Part shown: one piece after another, positions 36,208-48,939 of the stretch
Layout of the letters: each line of letters opens with the position of its first letter
How positions within the stretch are numbered: the first letter of the stretch is position 1
Assembly: GCA_963678675.1 (NCBI GenBank)
Contig: OY783198.1
Coordinates: 811,001 to 875,000, forward strand
Reading direction: 5' to 3'
DNA from: Xiphydria camelus
Lineage: Eukaryota; Arthropoda; Insecta; Hymenoptera; Xiphydriidae
DNA: 64,000 bases
Notes under the pieces: generated by a model
What the model saw: only the letters and a program-made list of their open reading frames with translations
Databases searched by the model: none
Told to the model about the DNA's origin: nothing
Position numbers and translations under genes: made by a program

Positions 36208-37274
36208 ACCATTGTAAAAATGAAGGATCCTGTGTTTGCCAATTTATTGGGAAGCACACAGTGCGCTAAATGTTTCGATGCAGAGCTTTCGCGCTGACGG
36301 AAGCGATCTATTTTATCGCGATTATCTCCGTTGTTATGAACTTTACGCTTACGATGATATAAAACTTTTTGTAGTTCGAGATGTGATCTTTAGAAAAGTA
36401 TTATATCAATTTCACCCCACAGTCCACAATTAAGGAGATGATCGCGGTAAAAGCGCACGCCGTCGCGAGCGACGCGGCTCCGCTCTCTCTCTCTCTCTCC
36501 CGCGTTTTTCCTTCGTCCATTTAGCATCAAAGAAATTTTCGCGGGACGACGAACTTTAAGTAGTCTGATATTTTGTTATATATTTGTACATTAATTGTTT
36601 TTCGTCCCTTTTACGGATATTATCGAACGCCGCCGATCGAAACGAGAGCGTTCGAGCGAATCATGTACAAAGTTAGTCGTTAATGTCAGTCAAACCCAAT
36701 CGATTTGTTTTTATAGAACGTGCCATTTTACCCGTGTTGTAATCGACGTGAACACGCGGCGATTATGGAAGAAAAAAGCTTTCCAGCCGCGTGACGATAA
36801 ATGATGAGGAAGATCGTTCGAAGCTCGAAGAAACTCGAAGTGGAAGGAATAAGAAATTAAGAGCGTAATGGATAAACGACATTACGATCGGTCATCTTTC
36901 AGTATACGGCATCCGCTATAGTTTGAAACGCCCCCGTTTCGCATCACGCATTTCTTATTCTTTTCATCCTGCAACGGGCTTCGGAAAAAAAAAGAAAGAA
37001 TTCGATCGTCGTCGACGAAGTCTGGCGAATCAGCGAAGGAGCGCGCGTTATAATGCGCGCGTGACATTTTAACAGGACCCTTAATTATTTAACTTATGAT
37101 TATTCTATTGTAAAATATTGTAATAACTGTACGAGTATTCGATAAGTTCTAATAAAACGAAAAGTCAAAAATTCCAAGAGCTTCGAGTCTATCGCGACGG
37201 CGAGAAAGTGAGAGAAAACAACGCGACGAGGCGGGGGACAACGGCGATCATTGCCAACAACAATCACCGCGGCG

Positions 37275-39280
37275 CTAAAACGAGATATTCTTGGACTCCC
37301 CGTGCCACGGCAAATCCGCCTTCGCTTCGTCTCTCTCTCTTTCACCGCGACACTCGTGCACGCAACTCTGTTCTCCGCTAGAATCGCAAATAACATTCGT
37401 CGCGAGTTTATATTTACCCGGAAAGTCGTCCGACGACTCGACGCACCTGTCGTCTTCCGAATCGCTCGACTGGAGGCCCTCTCGTCTCGGTTCTATCAAG
37501 ACCTCTACGTTAAACTCACGTTTCTCGCTCGACGCTTCGGACAGCAAATTCGTCCTCTTCGTCGTCCTATGGAGCCGATATCTCGAGGCGTTTCTTCGCG
37601 ATTCATCGCCGATGAACGACGTCGAATCCTCGACTCGATTGAACTCCTCGGCTGGGTGATACGCTCGGATGAAATCGATCTTCCGGTTCTCCAAAGTCCT
37701 CGAAATCCAAGGCTCGAAGAGTTCGACCGACTCGCCCATTCCTCCGGAATTCGCGATGACCTCGGGACTTTGGATCATCGCGGATGGGATAGTGTAGACT
37801 TGTCTGAGCTTCTTAGCCCTCGTCGAGGGGTCGACCCTAGAGGTACCACCGGCGCTACCACTCCCGAGAAGGTTCTTCTTGACGCTCGGTTCTTCCTTCG
37901 CAACTGACCGCGGCGGACCACGGAGTTCGGGTGGTCTGGTCTGCTCCAGCCAAGCGATCGTTCTGCCGTACTCCAACGTCCTCGCGCCGGCTAAATTCGC
38001 ACCGTGTGGTCCCTTCGGAATGGATCCTGGCTGCAGATAAAGACACTCGCCGTCCGGCAGGAAGAGTCTCTGCATGTAGGAGCGAGGCGGGCCACGACCG
38101 AGTGCGACGGTCGAGCGCAGATGATTGAGAAACTCGGAGCGATTCCTGAGGAAGGCGCAGAGCTCGAGGAGGAGAAAGGCCGGAGTCGTGACGGCGGTTA
38201 CCAGGCAGACGACGACGAGCAGGCAGATAACCTGCCAGGTGGCGTTCGTTACTATCGTGTGGATGTCCGTCACAGATGCCGCGTCGAGCGTCACCAGCAG
38301 CGGTGCCAAGAAGCTGCCGAGGAGCGCGCAGACTAGGTGGATCGCCACGATGTTGCAGTAATCTTCCAGGGCGCTGCGAAAGACGCGTCGCGAGACGAGA
38401 TAAAAGGCGACGCCACCGATGCAGCTGACGGCGATGGCGATGAGCGGCGAGTAGAGGTCCACGCCGGCCGATACGCTGACGACGCCGGATATGGCGCCCT
38501 GGACGCACCTCGTCATCGTCCAGTGGTCGAAGGCCTCCCTTTCGAGAGCGAAATGAAGGGCGACTACGAGGAGGACGCAGGCGGACGCCGCCAGGAAATT
38601 GTTAACGAGCACGTGCGGCACGTGCTTGACGTCGGTCCTGAAGGACTCGTACGCGGGATTCGGCAGGGCCAGACCCTGAAGACCGAGAAATACGAGGAAG
38701 TAGCCGGCGAAGGTGGTACCGGGCGCCTCGGTCGGTAGGCTGGCCTCGTCCAAGTCTCTCAATCGCAGGAGTCTTCTGCCCAGAATCATGCAGCCCAGAA
38801 GACCGGTCAGCGAGCCTACCAGGTGAACGACCGTGGCCCCGGCGTAGTCGCGGAAGAGGACTCTCTTGCCGAGGAATTTGTTTGACGCCATCCAACCCTT
38901 CGACGACCAGGCCCAATGCAGAAGAAAGGGCTGAAGAAGACCCGACAGCAGGACGGAGATGACGAGGTAGCCGACGGTGTGCATTCTTCCGGCCGTTCCG
39001 CAGGTGTATATGGCGGAGGCGACGAGCACCGCCTCCCAGCCGATCACCGCTTCGTCCTTGTTCGCCCGGCTGTCGCCGATCCACCGACCTTCGCCCACCA
39101 GGCCGTAGTGGTCCCCGCCGAAAGACACCGTGAAGCCTACCAGGATGTAGACGATGGTCACGGCGCCGAAGTCGACGAGGTTCTGCAGGAGGATGAGGTT
39201 GACGTTGCTCACGGGCACGCTGCCGATCTGCACGAGGAGGAAACCCACGCGCGAGAGGATCGCCAGAGTTCCACGGAACA

Positions 39281-39311
<31 letters not shown>

Positions 39312-39428
39312 AGAGATCTCGTGCTTGGTCGTGTAGTTGTCGGGCGACGCGCGGATCTGCGGTTGCATCGCATCGTAATAGTAATAGCTGTCCGCGTAGA
39401 GATCTTCTTTGTCGAAGAGGGTGGACAT
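37275..39428 (-). CDS. Divergent Amt-family ammonium transporter, intronless coding region, long disordered tail
   Basis: The 717-residue product has about 11 hydrophobic segments between residues 51 and 424, the topology of the Amt/Mep/Rh fold. Family marks in order are GFLLVQIGSVPVSNV (62-76), FTVSFGGDHYGLVG (99-112), GRMH (147-150), the Asp-Tyr-Ala-Gly-Ala-Thr-Val-Val-His segment with Asp194 and pore His202, and the second pore histidine His364 in NIVAIHLVCALLG. Alignment by eye to E. coli AmtB puts no phenylalanine at either gate position (near 134-140 and 248-255). The 290-residue C-terminal tail is polar, rich in Ser, Glu and Arg, and longer than in typical Amts. The start at 39428 has G at -3. 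Met50, directly after a nine-threonine run, is an alternative. Insects usually have one Amt and one Rh50; this is Amt-like, probably a divergent paralogue. Substrate is inferred only. Confidence 0.85.
39281..39310. repeat. Trinucleotide repeat (TCG)10 coding poly-threonine
   Basis: Ten TCG units on the + strand read as ACG codons on the - strand. They give a run of nine threonines just before Met50 of the Amt-like protein, ahead of the first membrane segment. Length variation here would not shift the frame. Confidence 0.95.
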
Positions 39429-40434
39429 TCCTCGGCGACCCCGAAGAGGATCTCTCTTCGTGCGCGCATAAAAGAAGCGCTCTCAGATAGCCTCGTTTAA
39501 TCTGGATTCTTCGAGATCACATTCTTGGGAGAAGAAAAGTGCTTTCAGTCGTGAAGCAAACTACGGAAATCGACGAGGAAACGTCTTTTACTCGATTCTA
39601 GAGGTTGACGGAAATTCGCGAAAACAATTGCGAAGCGTGAATAAACGAGGATCGAGAGGACCCGTGCTCAACGCCCTCTCGAATTTCCCGCCGCGAGTAC
39701 CGGCGTCGGCATCGTCGCGCACGTTCCACGCGCGTCTAGACGCTATCGCTCGTCGGAGCATGGCTCGTCGCCAGGACGATCGAGTATGTATGTAGGTACT
39801 AATTAAGTTGCTTCTGATTCGAAGCCGAAAAATAAATATAAATAAATATATACCCCCCACACACAAAAATCAGCCCCTCGTATCCTGGTGTATTAGGTAT
39901 TACATATGGAGAGCGTCGTACAGAAGGAACTTTCCGTATGTATAGTCTGTATTTCCGTACATACGTACGATTCTACACCCGGCAGACTCGCTCGTAATTC
40001 CCTCCCACGGCTCGCACAGCCCTGCACCCTTCCTTTTTTCGCGCCTCTTTTTCAACCATTCCCTCCCGCGCGACAAGAGTTGCCGACGTGCATGTGCTTT
40101 CTCTGCACGTAATCGCTATATATAGCTGGTGGAGTTTCACGAAGTTGGATGACTCGTGCGAGATGTGGAAAAAAAAGAGAAGAGAGATAGTAGAGTGAGA
40201 AGGGAAATCCCCTTCCCGGGCGCCACGCGAGAGCGCCAACACGGCGGATTGGACGGTGCCGCGGCGCCAACGGAAATATCGCTCCGATCGTGCGCATGAC
40301 CCATCGGGCCATTAGCTCTCAGGGGTCTCACGGACGAGTTGTCGCGTCGCGGACGGAGGCCACCGGGCACGGGCAGTCGCTCGAAGGCGGCCGTCGATCT
40401 CGCCGGGAGAAACAGGTGTGCCGTGTGCCGGAAA
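39429..40434. promoter_or_regulatory. Presumed 5' region of the Amt-like gene, perhaps a shared divergent promoter
   Basis: The stretch lies between the - strand start of the Amt-like gene and a possible + strand first exon at 40435. It becomes CpG-rich towards 40200-40600. No TATA box at a convincing distance and no coding sequence are visible. The function is inferred from position alone. Confidence 0.3.
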
Positions 40435-40539
40435 ATGGCGGCCGCTGGTATTTCGTGTCGCGTGTTCACCGTGATGAGGCTCGAGATGACGCGCGTTCTG
40501 AGTGTAACGTCCCTGTCGGCGCCCAGGAAGTATCGCAAC
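40435..40539 (+). CDS. Candidate first coding exon of an unrecognised gene, mitochondrial-presequence-like
   Basis: The ATG at 40435 is in a strong context (GAAAATGG). It begins MAAAGISCRVFTVMRLEMTR and continues to RKYRN, 35 codons in all, with Arg, Ser and Leu but no acidic residue except one Glu, like a mitochondrial targeting peptide. A consensus donor GTGAGT follows AAC in phase 0. The local DNA is CpG-rich like a promoter. No downstream exon can be assigned with confidence; 48940 and 56085 are phase-compatible acceptors. It could instead be chance in stop-poor DNA. Confidence 0.35.
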
Positions 40540-41574
40540 GTGAGTCCCCCGAACTGCCCGCCGTGACCCCGCTTCTATTCTTTCGCCGGCTGTCATGAAG
40601 AATTCGTCCTGCGTGCTGCGCGTGTTCGACGACTCCGTTGCTCGGACTCGTCACGCGTTGAAGTCCCGGGAGAACCGGCACGTTGATCTCAGCGAGAGTT
40701 CCCCCTCTCGCTCTTCTTTTCATTCGGTTCTGTCTCGCGTCTGTCTCCATTCGGTTAGTCGCTTTTCGAAACATCTCCCGCGCACACGCCGTCTCTCTAC
40801 GTCGCTCTATTTTTACGATCAAAGGATCGAATTACTGGCGCGAAAAAAGAACGATAACAGCACACTCGTTTCCCGACCGACGACGATAAATCGAGATACC
40901 ACGACGATGGAGCGGCACCACGGAGAACGCGATTCGATTCACTGAAACTTTTCGAGTCTTGTCACAGACGGCACGACGCTTAGACGAACTAAAGATGAAC
41001 TGATAACCGGTCGAATAGCATCGACCCGTACAGCTCCACGTCACAGACGCCGATGCATACTCGGCGCGATTTCGGACGAACCGGCAGCACGCGGCGAACG
41101 TACGACTCGCAGGAATGAAAAAATTCCTGTAGGTATTATGTGCAGCGCGGCGCGCGTCTTTGAAACGCACGATAATTCAGACGCGCGGTTATTTCATGAA
41201 TGAAGGAAGGAACGTAGCGCGCGGTTAGATGCCACCGGCAGGTGAAAGAGACCGACCGCGAGCTTTGCGCCACTGTCGCGAAGCAGGGTCACCGGGAGGT
41301 CGCCTTCTGCATGCTTTGAATTCCAATTTCGTCCGGTCTCCCGTACAGGTACGTCGAGCGACTATATTTGCGCTCGCAGACGCGCGCTCGAGTGGGACTC
41401 GTCGGACCCTACGGAACGCATGCTCCTCATGCGGAGAGCACGTTCCCGTTTATTCGCCGATAAACGCTGCAAACTGTCGATTCGATTTAATTAATGCGAT
41501 CCCTCCCTCGTGGAGGGAAAGTACACTTGAAAATAACGTTTGGGGTGGCTTGAGCAAAGTATAGGTCGTTCTCT

Positions 41575-42003
41575 GGTACACTAAAAAAAAATATAAATGG
41601 TTGTGACAACTATTTTGGACTCAACTGCTCAAGTTTGGTAGTCACAACTAATTTTTATAACCGTAACTATTTTTAGTCATGGGAACAAAAAGTTGTTGCG
41701 ATGACTATACAGAACTGGTGCTGATTACAAAATTGGAGGAATTGAGTTCAAAGTAGTTTTCACAATTACAAAAATAGTATATTCGATTAAATCTGCGTTT
41801 ACGGGTGGGGGAAAACAGAATTAGTTGCTCCGATTAATAAATTTGGTTATAACGATTAACGGCTATTTGAAGGAAACTGGCTATAATCCATTCGAGTCAA
41901 TTATTAAGTAATACAATTATTCGAGTCCAAGTAACTAGATCTGGATTCCCCCAGCCGTAACCGGCGATTTGGTCAAATTTACTACACTTTCCTCTCAGTG
42001 TAT
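41575..42003. mobile_element. Possible non-autonomous element, AT-rich, with weak terminal inverted repeats
   Basis: The island starts near GTACACTAAAAAAAAATATA and ends near TACTACACTTTCCTCTCAGT. The ends, read towards each other, share ACACT followed by an A-rich stretch. It stands out as AT-rich against its surroundings and contains repeated GTTGTGACAACT-like and GTCACAACTAA-like words. The case is much weaker than for the other elements. Confidence 0.3.
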
Positions 42004-45000
42004 GATCCGTTTGATACGCATGCTACGTATACGTTAACGCTAGATCGATATCGAGCGGGTCAATACTTACATTACTTCGCACATTTATCGGAAGTGTCTC
42101 ACCGAAAGATTGATAGATCGATAATCAAATATGCTTACATGTATACGCGCATCGCCGTGTATAATCCCAATTATTTTTCACACCACTCTGCGCGGCGATT
42201 ATTTCTCGCGAAAGTTCTACACCCGACAGCGCTTGTCAACGGAAACGTTCTATCGCTCGCGCTGCGCCGCATTTCCGTACGGAACGTACTCGTACCTAAT
42301 TTACGATGGCGTACGCAACGCTGATATAATAGAAGAGGCGCGAATAATCGTTAACGACGTAAAACCACACAACGCTAATCTTACCGCGGCATCGTGAATA
42401 AGAGGGAGGGGAATGTCTGGTTGTATACAGTTGCGACACGTCTCGTGGTGTACCCTGCGGAAGTGTCCTCAATGGCATCTGTTATTGCCGACACACGGGG
42501 CTGATACCGCACTAGGTGCGTCACCCATCAGCCGCCCAGCTGAAATCAACTCCCATGTGCATAGAAATACGTATCTCTCTATATGTATATCGGTAGAATG
42601 CGCGTAACTAACTGCTGTTTGTACGTCTTGTGATTGATTTTCACAATATATCAATTACTGTCCACGTGACAAGGCATAACGACGTTTTGTCATTACGACC
42701 ATTCCATATATTGCGTCACGTTTAAATAATAGATCACATATACATATAGTGACATAATACCTTTCCGTAGCTTCCCATTTGGTATTCTTCCGAATTAAAC
42801 ATCACCTCATTAAAAATTGCTCGCCTTTCGCCGGAGACGATTGCGCGAGCCCACTGTGCAGCCGTTCAACACAAAACCTCATCGTGCGTTCCGGGACGAA
42901 GCGGGAGGTTCGAACAAATTATAAATTTAATTTCACAGCCGCGTCGGAAGACTTTCCGCGACGTGAAAATTTCAAGCGTATCGTTAGAATTTCGGAGCAT
43001 GTTGCCTTTGTAGTACAGGGTTACTTATAGGCGCGCACGTCTCGTGCATCTCACCTCTATACGAGCAATTTCACTCCTCCTTGTGAAACATAATTCAGAG
43101 AGGCAAATTCAGGCTTCTCGTTTCTCTATTATTATACAATGAGAATGAAACAGATTCAGAATGCATACGCAACGCAAAGTTCAATTTCGAGCTCAATATC
43201 GATCCGAGACCATGAAAGGGGTGGAAAATTCGCGCGTGACGCGAATTACAATACAGCCAAACGCGCGTTGCTTTTTTCCATTTTTTCTCCCCGCGATGCG
43301 GTGCATTCTTATCACGCAACTAACAAGGGGCATCGATCATAACGAGCGAAAGGGGTGGACGCTCGTGTGCAGCGCCGCGTGCATGGGCGACAAATTATTT
43401 CGTGAACTAGACGAGAGCGGAGGGTCGTCGAATTTTTCCGCTTGAAAAATGCCCACCGGGTCGTGACCTCTTGGCAATAGCCACCGGTAAATGCGATCAG
43501 GGAACTCTGGCGTAACCGTGTACGCTCCCTGCCGCCGCTTCGCTTCTTCGCAACGCTTTTTACGGAAGAGCGAAGCGAATGCCCTGTATAGCTTTTTCTC
43601 CGCGACCGTCCTCCGTCCCTCCCTTGCTTTCGCGATATCAGGCGATGTAAAATAAAGTACAGACACGCCCGAAGCTTTATTTCGCCAGTGATGTATCTTC
43701 GGGACAAAGATACAAGCCGTGTGACGAATTCGTGCGCCGATCGGCAATTTGTCTCGCTTTTTCGTGACACTGTACTTCGAATAAAACGTACAGTTACATC
43801 GGTCTCTTTGAATAAACGAGGTAACAGCCTTTAGCGAAAAATGCGAATCATCGCACGTGATATAATAACGATACAGAGAGTGTATAAAGACAAGGCAATT
43901 TATAATTAGCGTTATCGTTCCGCACAGAGTAAATGCATCAGATTGAACAGAATATCGAGCACTGTTCATCCTTGCATTTCATATCGATTCGTCGTCTTGT
44001 AGGAATATAACGTACATTCCTCTCGATGCGTATATTCATCTCCAAGTCGTAAACATTCCCGCGAGGCCTGCTTTCACTCGAAATCCATTGATTTCTCCGC
44101 TGAGAGGACCGGTACGAAGGCAATAGTACAGATCATGGAATACAAATTTAAATCCCAGTTGAAACAAAATTCTAAAGTCTGTGTATAATTTCCAGTACGC
44201 TTCAGCAATAATGAAAAAAATCTCGAACCACTTCCCCGAATAATCCGCCTTTTCACTGGAATCAATATACGGTACGGTAAAATCTCGTTTCGCGAATCAC
44301 GACTACCTTCCACGTCGAATCAAGGTCATTCCTAAAAGCCGTTCCTCCGTGTGCCCACGGGTTTCGTAAACAAGGATCAATACCAACTCTCCCCACGTGC
44401 TACGCGTACATTCCTCCACGTACTTGTGTCACAATTTAGCGTTCGAATTCGGTTCCGCTTCCCACCGATTGAAATGGAGCTTCCGCGAGTCAAGACGAGG
44501 CTCTCGTATGCGTACGTACGGACATGCATGGGTAGATAGACTACATACATATCCGTTGTACACGGGTCACCTCTCGCTGCAGCTAATGTCAATATTGGCC
44601 GAATCTACTGTCTCGCGTCCCGCATCGCGTCGTACGGGCCAACGCGCGAACTCGAGTCTAACGGCTCCCGACGCTCTGCCAAATTGCGGCGCTACGGAAT
44701 TATCGAGTCGACGCGGCGTTCGCAGCGTACCTCGCTCGGTCACCCGTCGAAACAATGGGTAGCTACTTTGAGAGAGAGAAAAGCGATTTCGACGCGCGTT
44801 TCGGAGCCAACTCGGAGAATAACGAGTTTCCGTCGAGGATCGATCGCGTTCGCCGGGATTCCACGGGAAGCAAATACATCAAACGCGAAAGAGTCACGGG
44901 CTTCCCCGTCTTTAGAGAGATAACGTCTTTAGAGATGCCTACGGCAGCGCGGCGAACGCTGTTATTGTGGCGTCGTGCGGACCGAAACGACAATTTCGAG

Positions 45001-45543
45001 AGCGGCTGCGTACTGCTCTGCGCGCTTTTTTTCTTTTGGGAAAAGGCACGTTACATTCCCGAGCCACCCACTCGTTCTATATTCGTGACGACGAAGACGA
45101 CGACGACGAGGAGAAGAAGTAGAGAAGCAAGAAGTCGCGCGCGAGTGGAGCGAATTTACGAACGACTCCGTCGCGAGCGTCGAGAAAAAGTCTCACCTCT
45201 GCAACGGAGAAAAATTTGGACGTATATCCGGAGAGAGGTTCCTTCGTTCATTTTTGGAATAAGTCTTTCCCGGGATTCCCCGTGGACTTATTTCCAACCG
45301 AGGTCCCTGGATACCTCGATTCTCGCACCCCTGGAAATAAAGAGCATTCGCGACGAGTCAATCGAGAAACGTGCCGGGAATTTCGAGGGGGGCGTGGTGG
45401 GGCGTGCGATGCGGAAGAGCTCATCTCACGTGACTCCACGCGTTCGAAAGGGTTCTTACGAAGATATCGCACGGATAAATCGTATTCTCCGCGAGTTAAT
45501 TATATATCGACGCTCTCAAGAAGGGTACTAGCGGAATATCTGG

Positions 45544-45770
45544 GGCGTAATGGCTAAGAGGGCTTAAACAGGGGGAGCCTGATTCTGTTCAGAGTTAGTA
45601 TACACTGATCAATGATACGACTTTCCACGATCCTCGTTCCTTGAAATCCACTCGGCTGTCAACTCTTCGTCAAACTGAGGGGGTCGTAGAAAGTCATACC
45701 ACTGTGCTCAGTGTATAAACTCTGAACAGAATTAAGCTCCTCCTATTTCAGCCCTCTTGGCCGTTACACC
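45544..45770. mobile_element. MITE-like element with inverted arms of about 80 bp
   Basis: The left arm GCGTAATGGCTAAGAGGGCT, then CTGATTCTGTTCAGAGTT and TACACTGA, is mirrored by the right arm, which reads GTGTAACGGCCAAGAGGGCT, then TTAATTCTGTTCAGAGTT and TACACTGA on the other strand. Total length is about 227 bp with no ORF. No clear target-site duplication is seen. Confidence 0.8.
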
Positions 45771-48700
45771 TTATAAGGACCAGTGAAATTTACGATCGCA
45801 GCGCTCGACATTTTCGTGGAAAAATCGCCAACGTTGTTAACGTCGCCCTCCTTGTTGGAAGGGACGCGCTGGTATTTTTCTTTCTTCATTTCTTTCCTCT
45901 CGGAAAAATCCGGAGAACTCGGCTGTACGTGAGGCCCTCGACGGCGCGCGCGAGCTTCTCCTTATTCGGCCTCTTCCGAGTTTCCAAGTACAAATTGGAT
46001 TCATCTTGCACGCGCGCACCGAGACGTTCACCGTTCGTTAACGTCGCTCGAGTTTTCTCGTTCGAACGCACGCGCTTTTCCGCTGAAAGTGGAAAAGTTT
46101 CCGCTTCTCGTGGCGTGTCTATGCGGAGCGCGGTACAAACGTCACACACACGGGGAGCATCACGCGTGGGGGATATACACACCAGGAAATATATGTCAGA
46201 TATCGCGTGTTGGTTTAACGCTTGCCGCGAGGTAGTTTGCGCTATCGTTCAATAATAAAGATTGCACTGTATAAATTCCTCAAATTTCTCACTACATTGC
46301 GCAACTAACCGTCGTCACTATTCGATAAATCAACAGTTTTACATCGACAGAATTTAAACCACATCCAAAAATGCACATCGCACTTGTAATATTGTATCAT
46401 TTTTATTTTTCCTTTACGCGAATACACACATCGACAACGCGAATTACACCTGCTTTCGCAGCGAAGTCCTCCCGTGCGCGCGCGTTTATTATAAACTAAC
46501 GCACGACTAATCCTCCCGGAGTGTCGTTCGCGCATACGTTCATTACTCGGAGGGTCGAGCGGTTGTTTCGCAATCTACACAGTCATTTGCCACGCGTCGG
46601 AGTCTCGCGCGGGACATTCGGGATTAGCGCGAGGATTAGTCAGGCGTTTCGCCGATCCTCGCGTTTAAGCCCTCGCGGAGTACCCGTGAATTTTATTCGA
46701 CGCGATAAGCAAGGAAGTGTTGTCCGCGAACCCTCTCGAAGTTCATGGTAAAACGTTATCGCGGGGATGATCAGGCGCGACTTATCGTCTGGCTTCGCGG
46801 GAAATGATTCTGTAAATGTAAATCGATCTTCGTTATATCATCCTCCTCGCCTGTACTTCGCGTTTGAATCGCGCGTCGAATTCGCTCGTTACTCGAAACG
46901 ATAGAAATTCTATAGGGAGCTCTTCGCGTACAACGGCTCCACCTCGGATCTCAAGCAGTGCTTATCCGCGAGATCAAAAGGTTTAATTACTACGCGTGAC
47001 GTCTCAACAAGGGGGAGGGGCGGAGAAGAGAAACAACATTCCCTGTTTACGTTATCATCACGTTTACCGGGCGGCCTCCCAGACGATAAGGGGAATGGGG
47101 AGGCCGCTCCAGACTGCGGAGGCTGCGACGGGCGCCACGGGCATCGATCTGCACCCCTCCCCGGTTTTCCAAAGCTCGACTCTCAAATGATCCGCATCCA
47201 CGTGCGACCCAGCGAAACGCACAACCGCGCGTTCGCCGCCGCGTCTTCACCCCCGCACCGCCGTTCGATTCCGAACGCCTTACGATAACGATATTCCCTT
47301 CCCGTCGATCTCGGACGCGACGCGGGAAGCCGAATTTTCGGGAACTCGACGTCCCACCGCATCGACGTCCCGTCCCGCCGAAACCTTCATCGATCTTCGC
47401 ACGCATTTCGCGGAACGTCATAAATCACCGGATATCCGCGATCGGAAATCTTTCTCCGAGCTGCTATAATTCCCAGCGGTAAATGCTCGCTATATGCGTA
47501 TACAGACGCCGAGGATCCTGGCCGAGGATTTTTATCCGCGCGCCACTCTCGTCCTGGAATACGTAGCTGAAATACGCGCACCCCCCCACCCGTGCGGAGA
47601 ACACCGCGTGGCGAGTAGCCCGAGGATAAATTTTCCGACAGCTGCACAGGACGCGAACGAAAGTAGCTGCGCAAAAATTACCTCAACCCCGACGGACGCG
47701 GGGGATGGTACCCTCGTATCGCGACTCGAATGTCCGTCGAATTTCCATCAGAAATCGAAATGAAATTCGGTATACACATATGTACCTTTCGATGGGATCG
47801 TCAAAATTTGTCCTCCGCGTACGGGTACGTCGTAACGCGACGTATCCATTGAAATGTCTGCGCTACGACGCGTCATTACTCCTTCCCAGTTACCGACGAC
47901 TATTACCCCGCGATCCTCGCGGTCATAAAATTCACCGCGAAATGCCCGTATGAAGCAAGGCGTTATGACCGCGACTCGCTACGCGGAAGGATGTGTTACA
48001 CGGTATCCTGAAACATGCAGCGCGAGCGTATATATTCGTATTCCAGAGCAGCGCGTCCACCGAGAGATCCGAATGGAAAATCTACGCGACCATGTGGAGA
48101 GGATTGTGCGCTTGCACCTTTGCTCTTCACGCGTTTAAATATATCGCGTGTACACGCGCGTGGGTACGCGCAATATCGCGAAGAGGTCAAAAGTCTCAGT
48201 CGCGATGGTATAACCTGAAAACGTCGCAGCGACAGTCGATGCGTACGCGCGTATCGTAGTTACACCCTCGGCGATGTTTAATGACGAGGGCGCGCTTGAA
48301 AGGAAGAACGCAATTGACCCAAAGTCTCTCCCGTTCCCCGGGGCTACATCCCTCCTCCGGAATGTCTTCTCGAGGAGGCGATCTTCGCTCGCGAATTACC
48401 CTCGTTTTATTCCCCCACACCCCTCTCGACGGAGTCGCCTTACATCCACCGGCTCGACGGTAGATTAACGCGAGAGCCGCGGTGGATGAAAAAATGGACC
48501 GTCGTGGAAATACGCTCGAACACCGTCGACAGAAACGAGGCTCGTCATGCGAACGGCTCGTCTGGCGAACGAGGGGTTTATCGTAAAGTCGGGATCACGG
48601 CTTCGTCGTTCCGAGTAAATTCGGTGTGAGGAGTTGCGCCGGGTTGAATATTCGCGAAGGATGTATGAAAATATGTCGGTTTTTCTTGCTACGAGACGTG

Positions 48701-48939
48701 AAAGCGAATAGCGCGATTATTACGCTTGAATAATTCATTCACATCGCCGTGTAGCACCTTAGACGCGAATGCCCCGTAAACTCTCGCCGGAACTGTCTGC
48801 AGCAGCTGATGGTATCGAAGCGTCGAGCGTCTCCTGTCGAACGTCAATTGAAAATAGTGCCCGACCTACTTCTTCCTCTTCCTCTCTCTCTCTGTTTTAT
48901 CCATTTATTCGATCCCTCCGTCTCTCTTTGTTCCCGCAG

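Larger units (their letters stand above)
33962..37274. other. Intergenic region between the convergent NDST and Amt-like genes
   Basis: The 3' UTRs of both genes should lie here. Candidate polyadenylation signals are ATTAAA at 34531-34536 and AATAAA at 35619-35624 for NDST, and AATAAA read on the - strand at 36243-36248 for the Amt-like gene. None is close to its stop codon, so the assignment is uncertain. A GC-rich hairpin (35861-35924) and a small inverted-repeat element (36096-36207) are listed separately. No ORF here resembles a protein. Confidence 0.5.

Noticed and set aside
37251..38738. Several + strand frames over the Amt-like gene
   Set aside because: They are antisense shadows of a frame that encodes recognisable membrane segments and pore residues.
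44755..45531. 258-codon open frame on the + strand
   Set aside because: The composition is Arg/Ser/Glu-rich with no family motif, and the frame runs up to the edge of a MITE-like element. Long open frames are common in this CpG-rich DNA.
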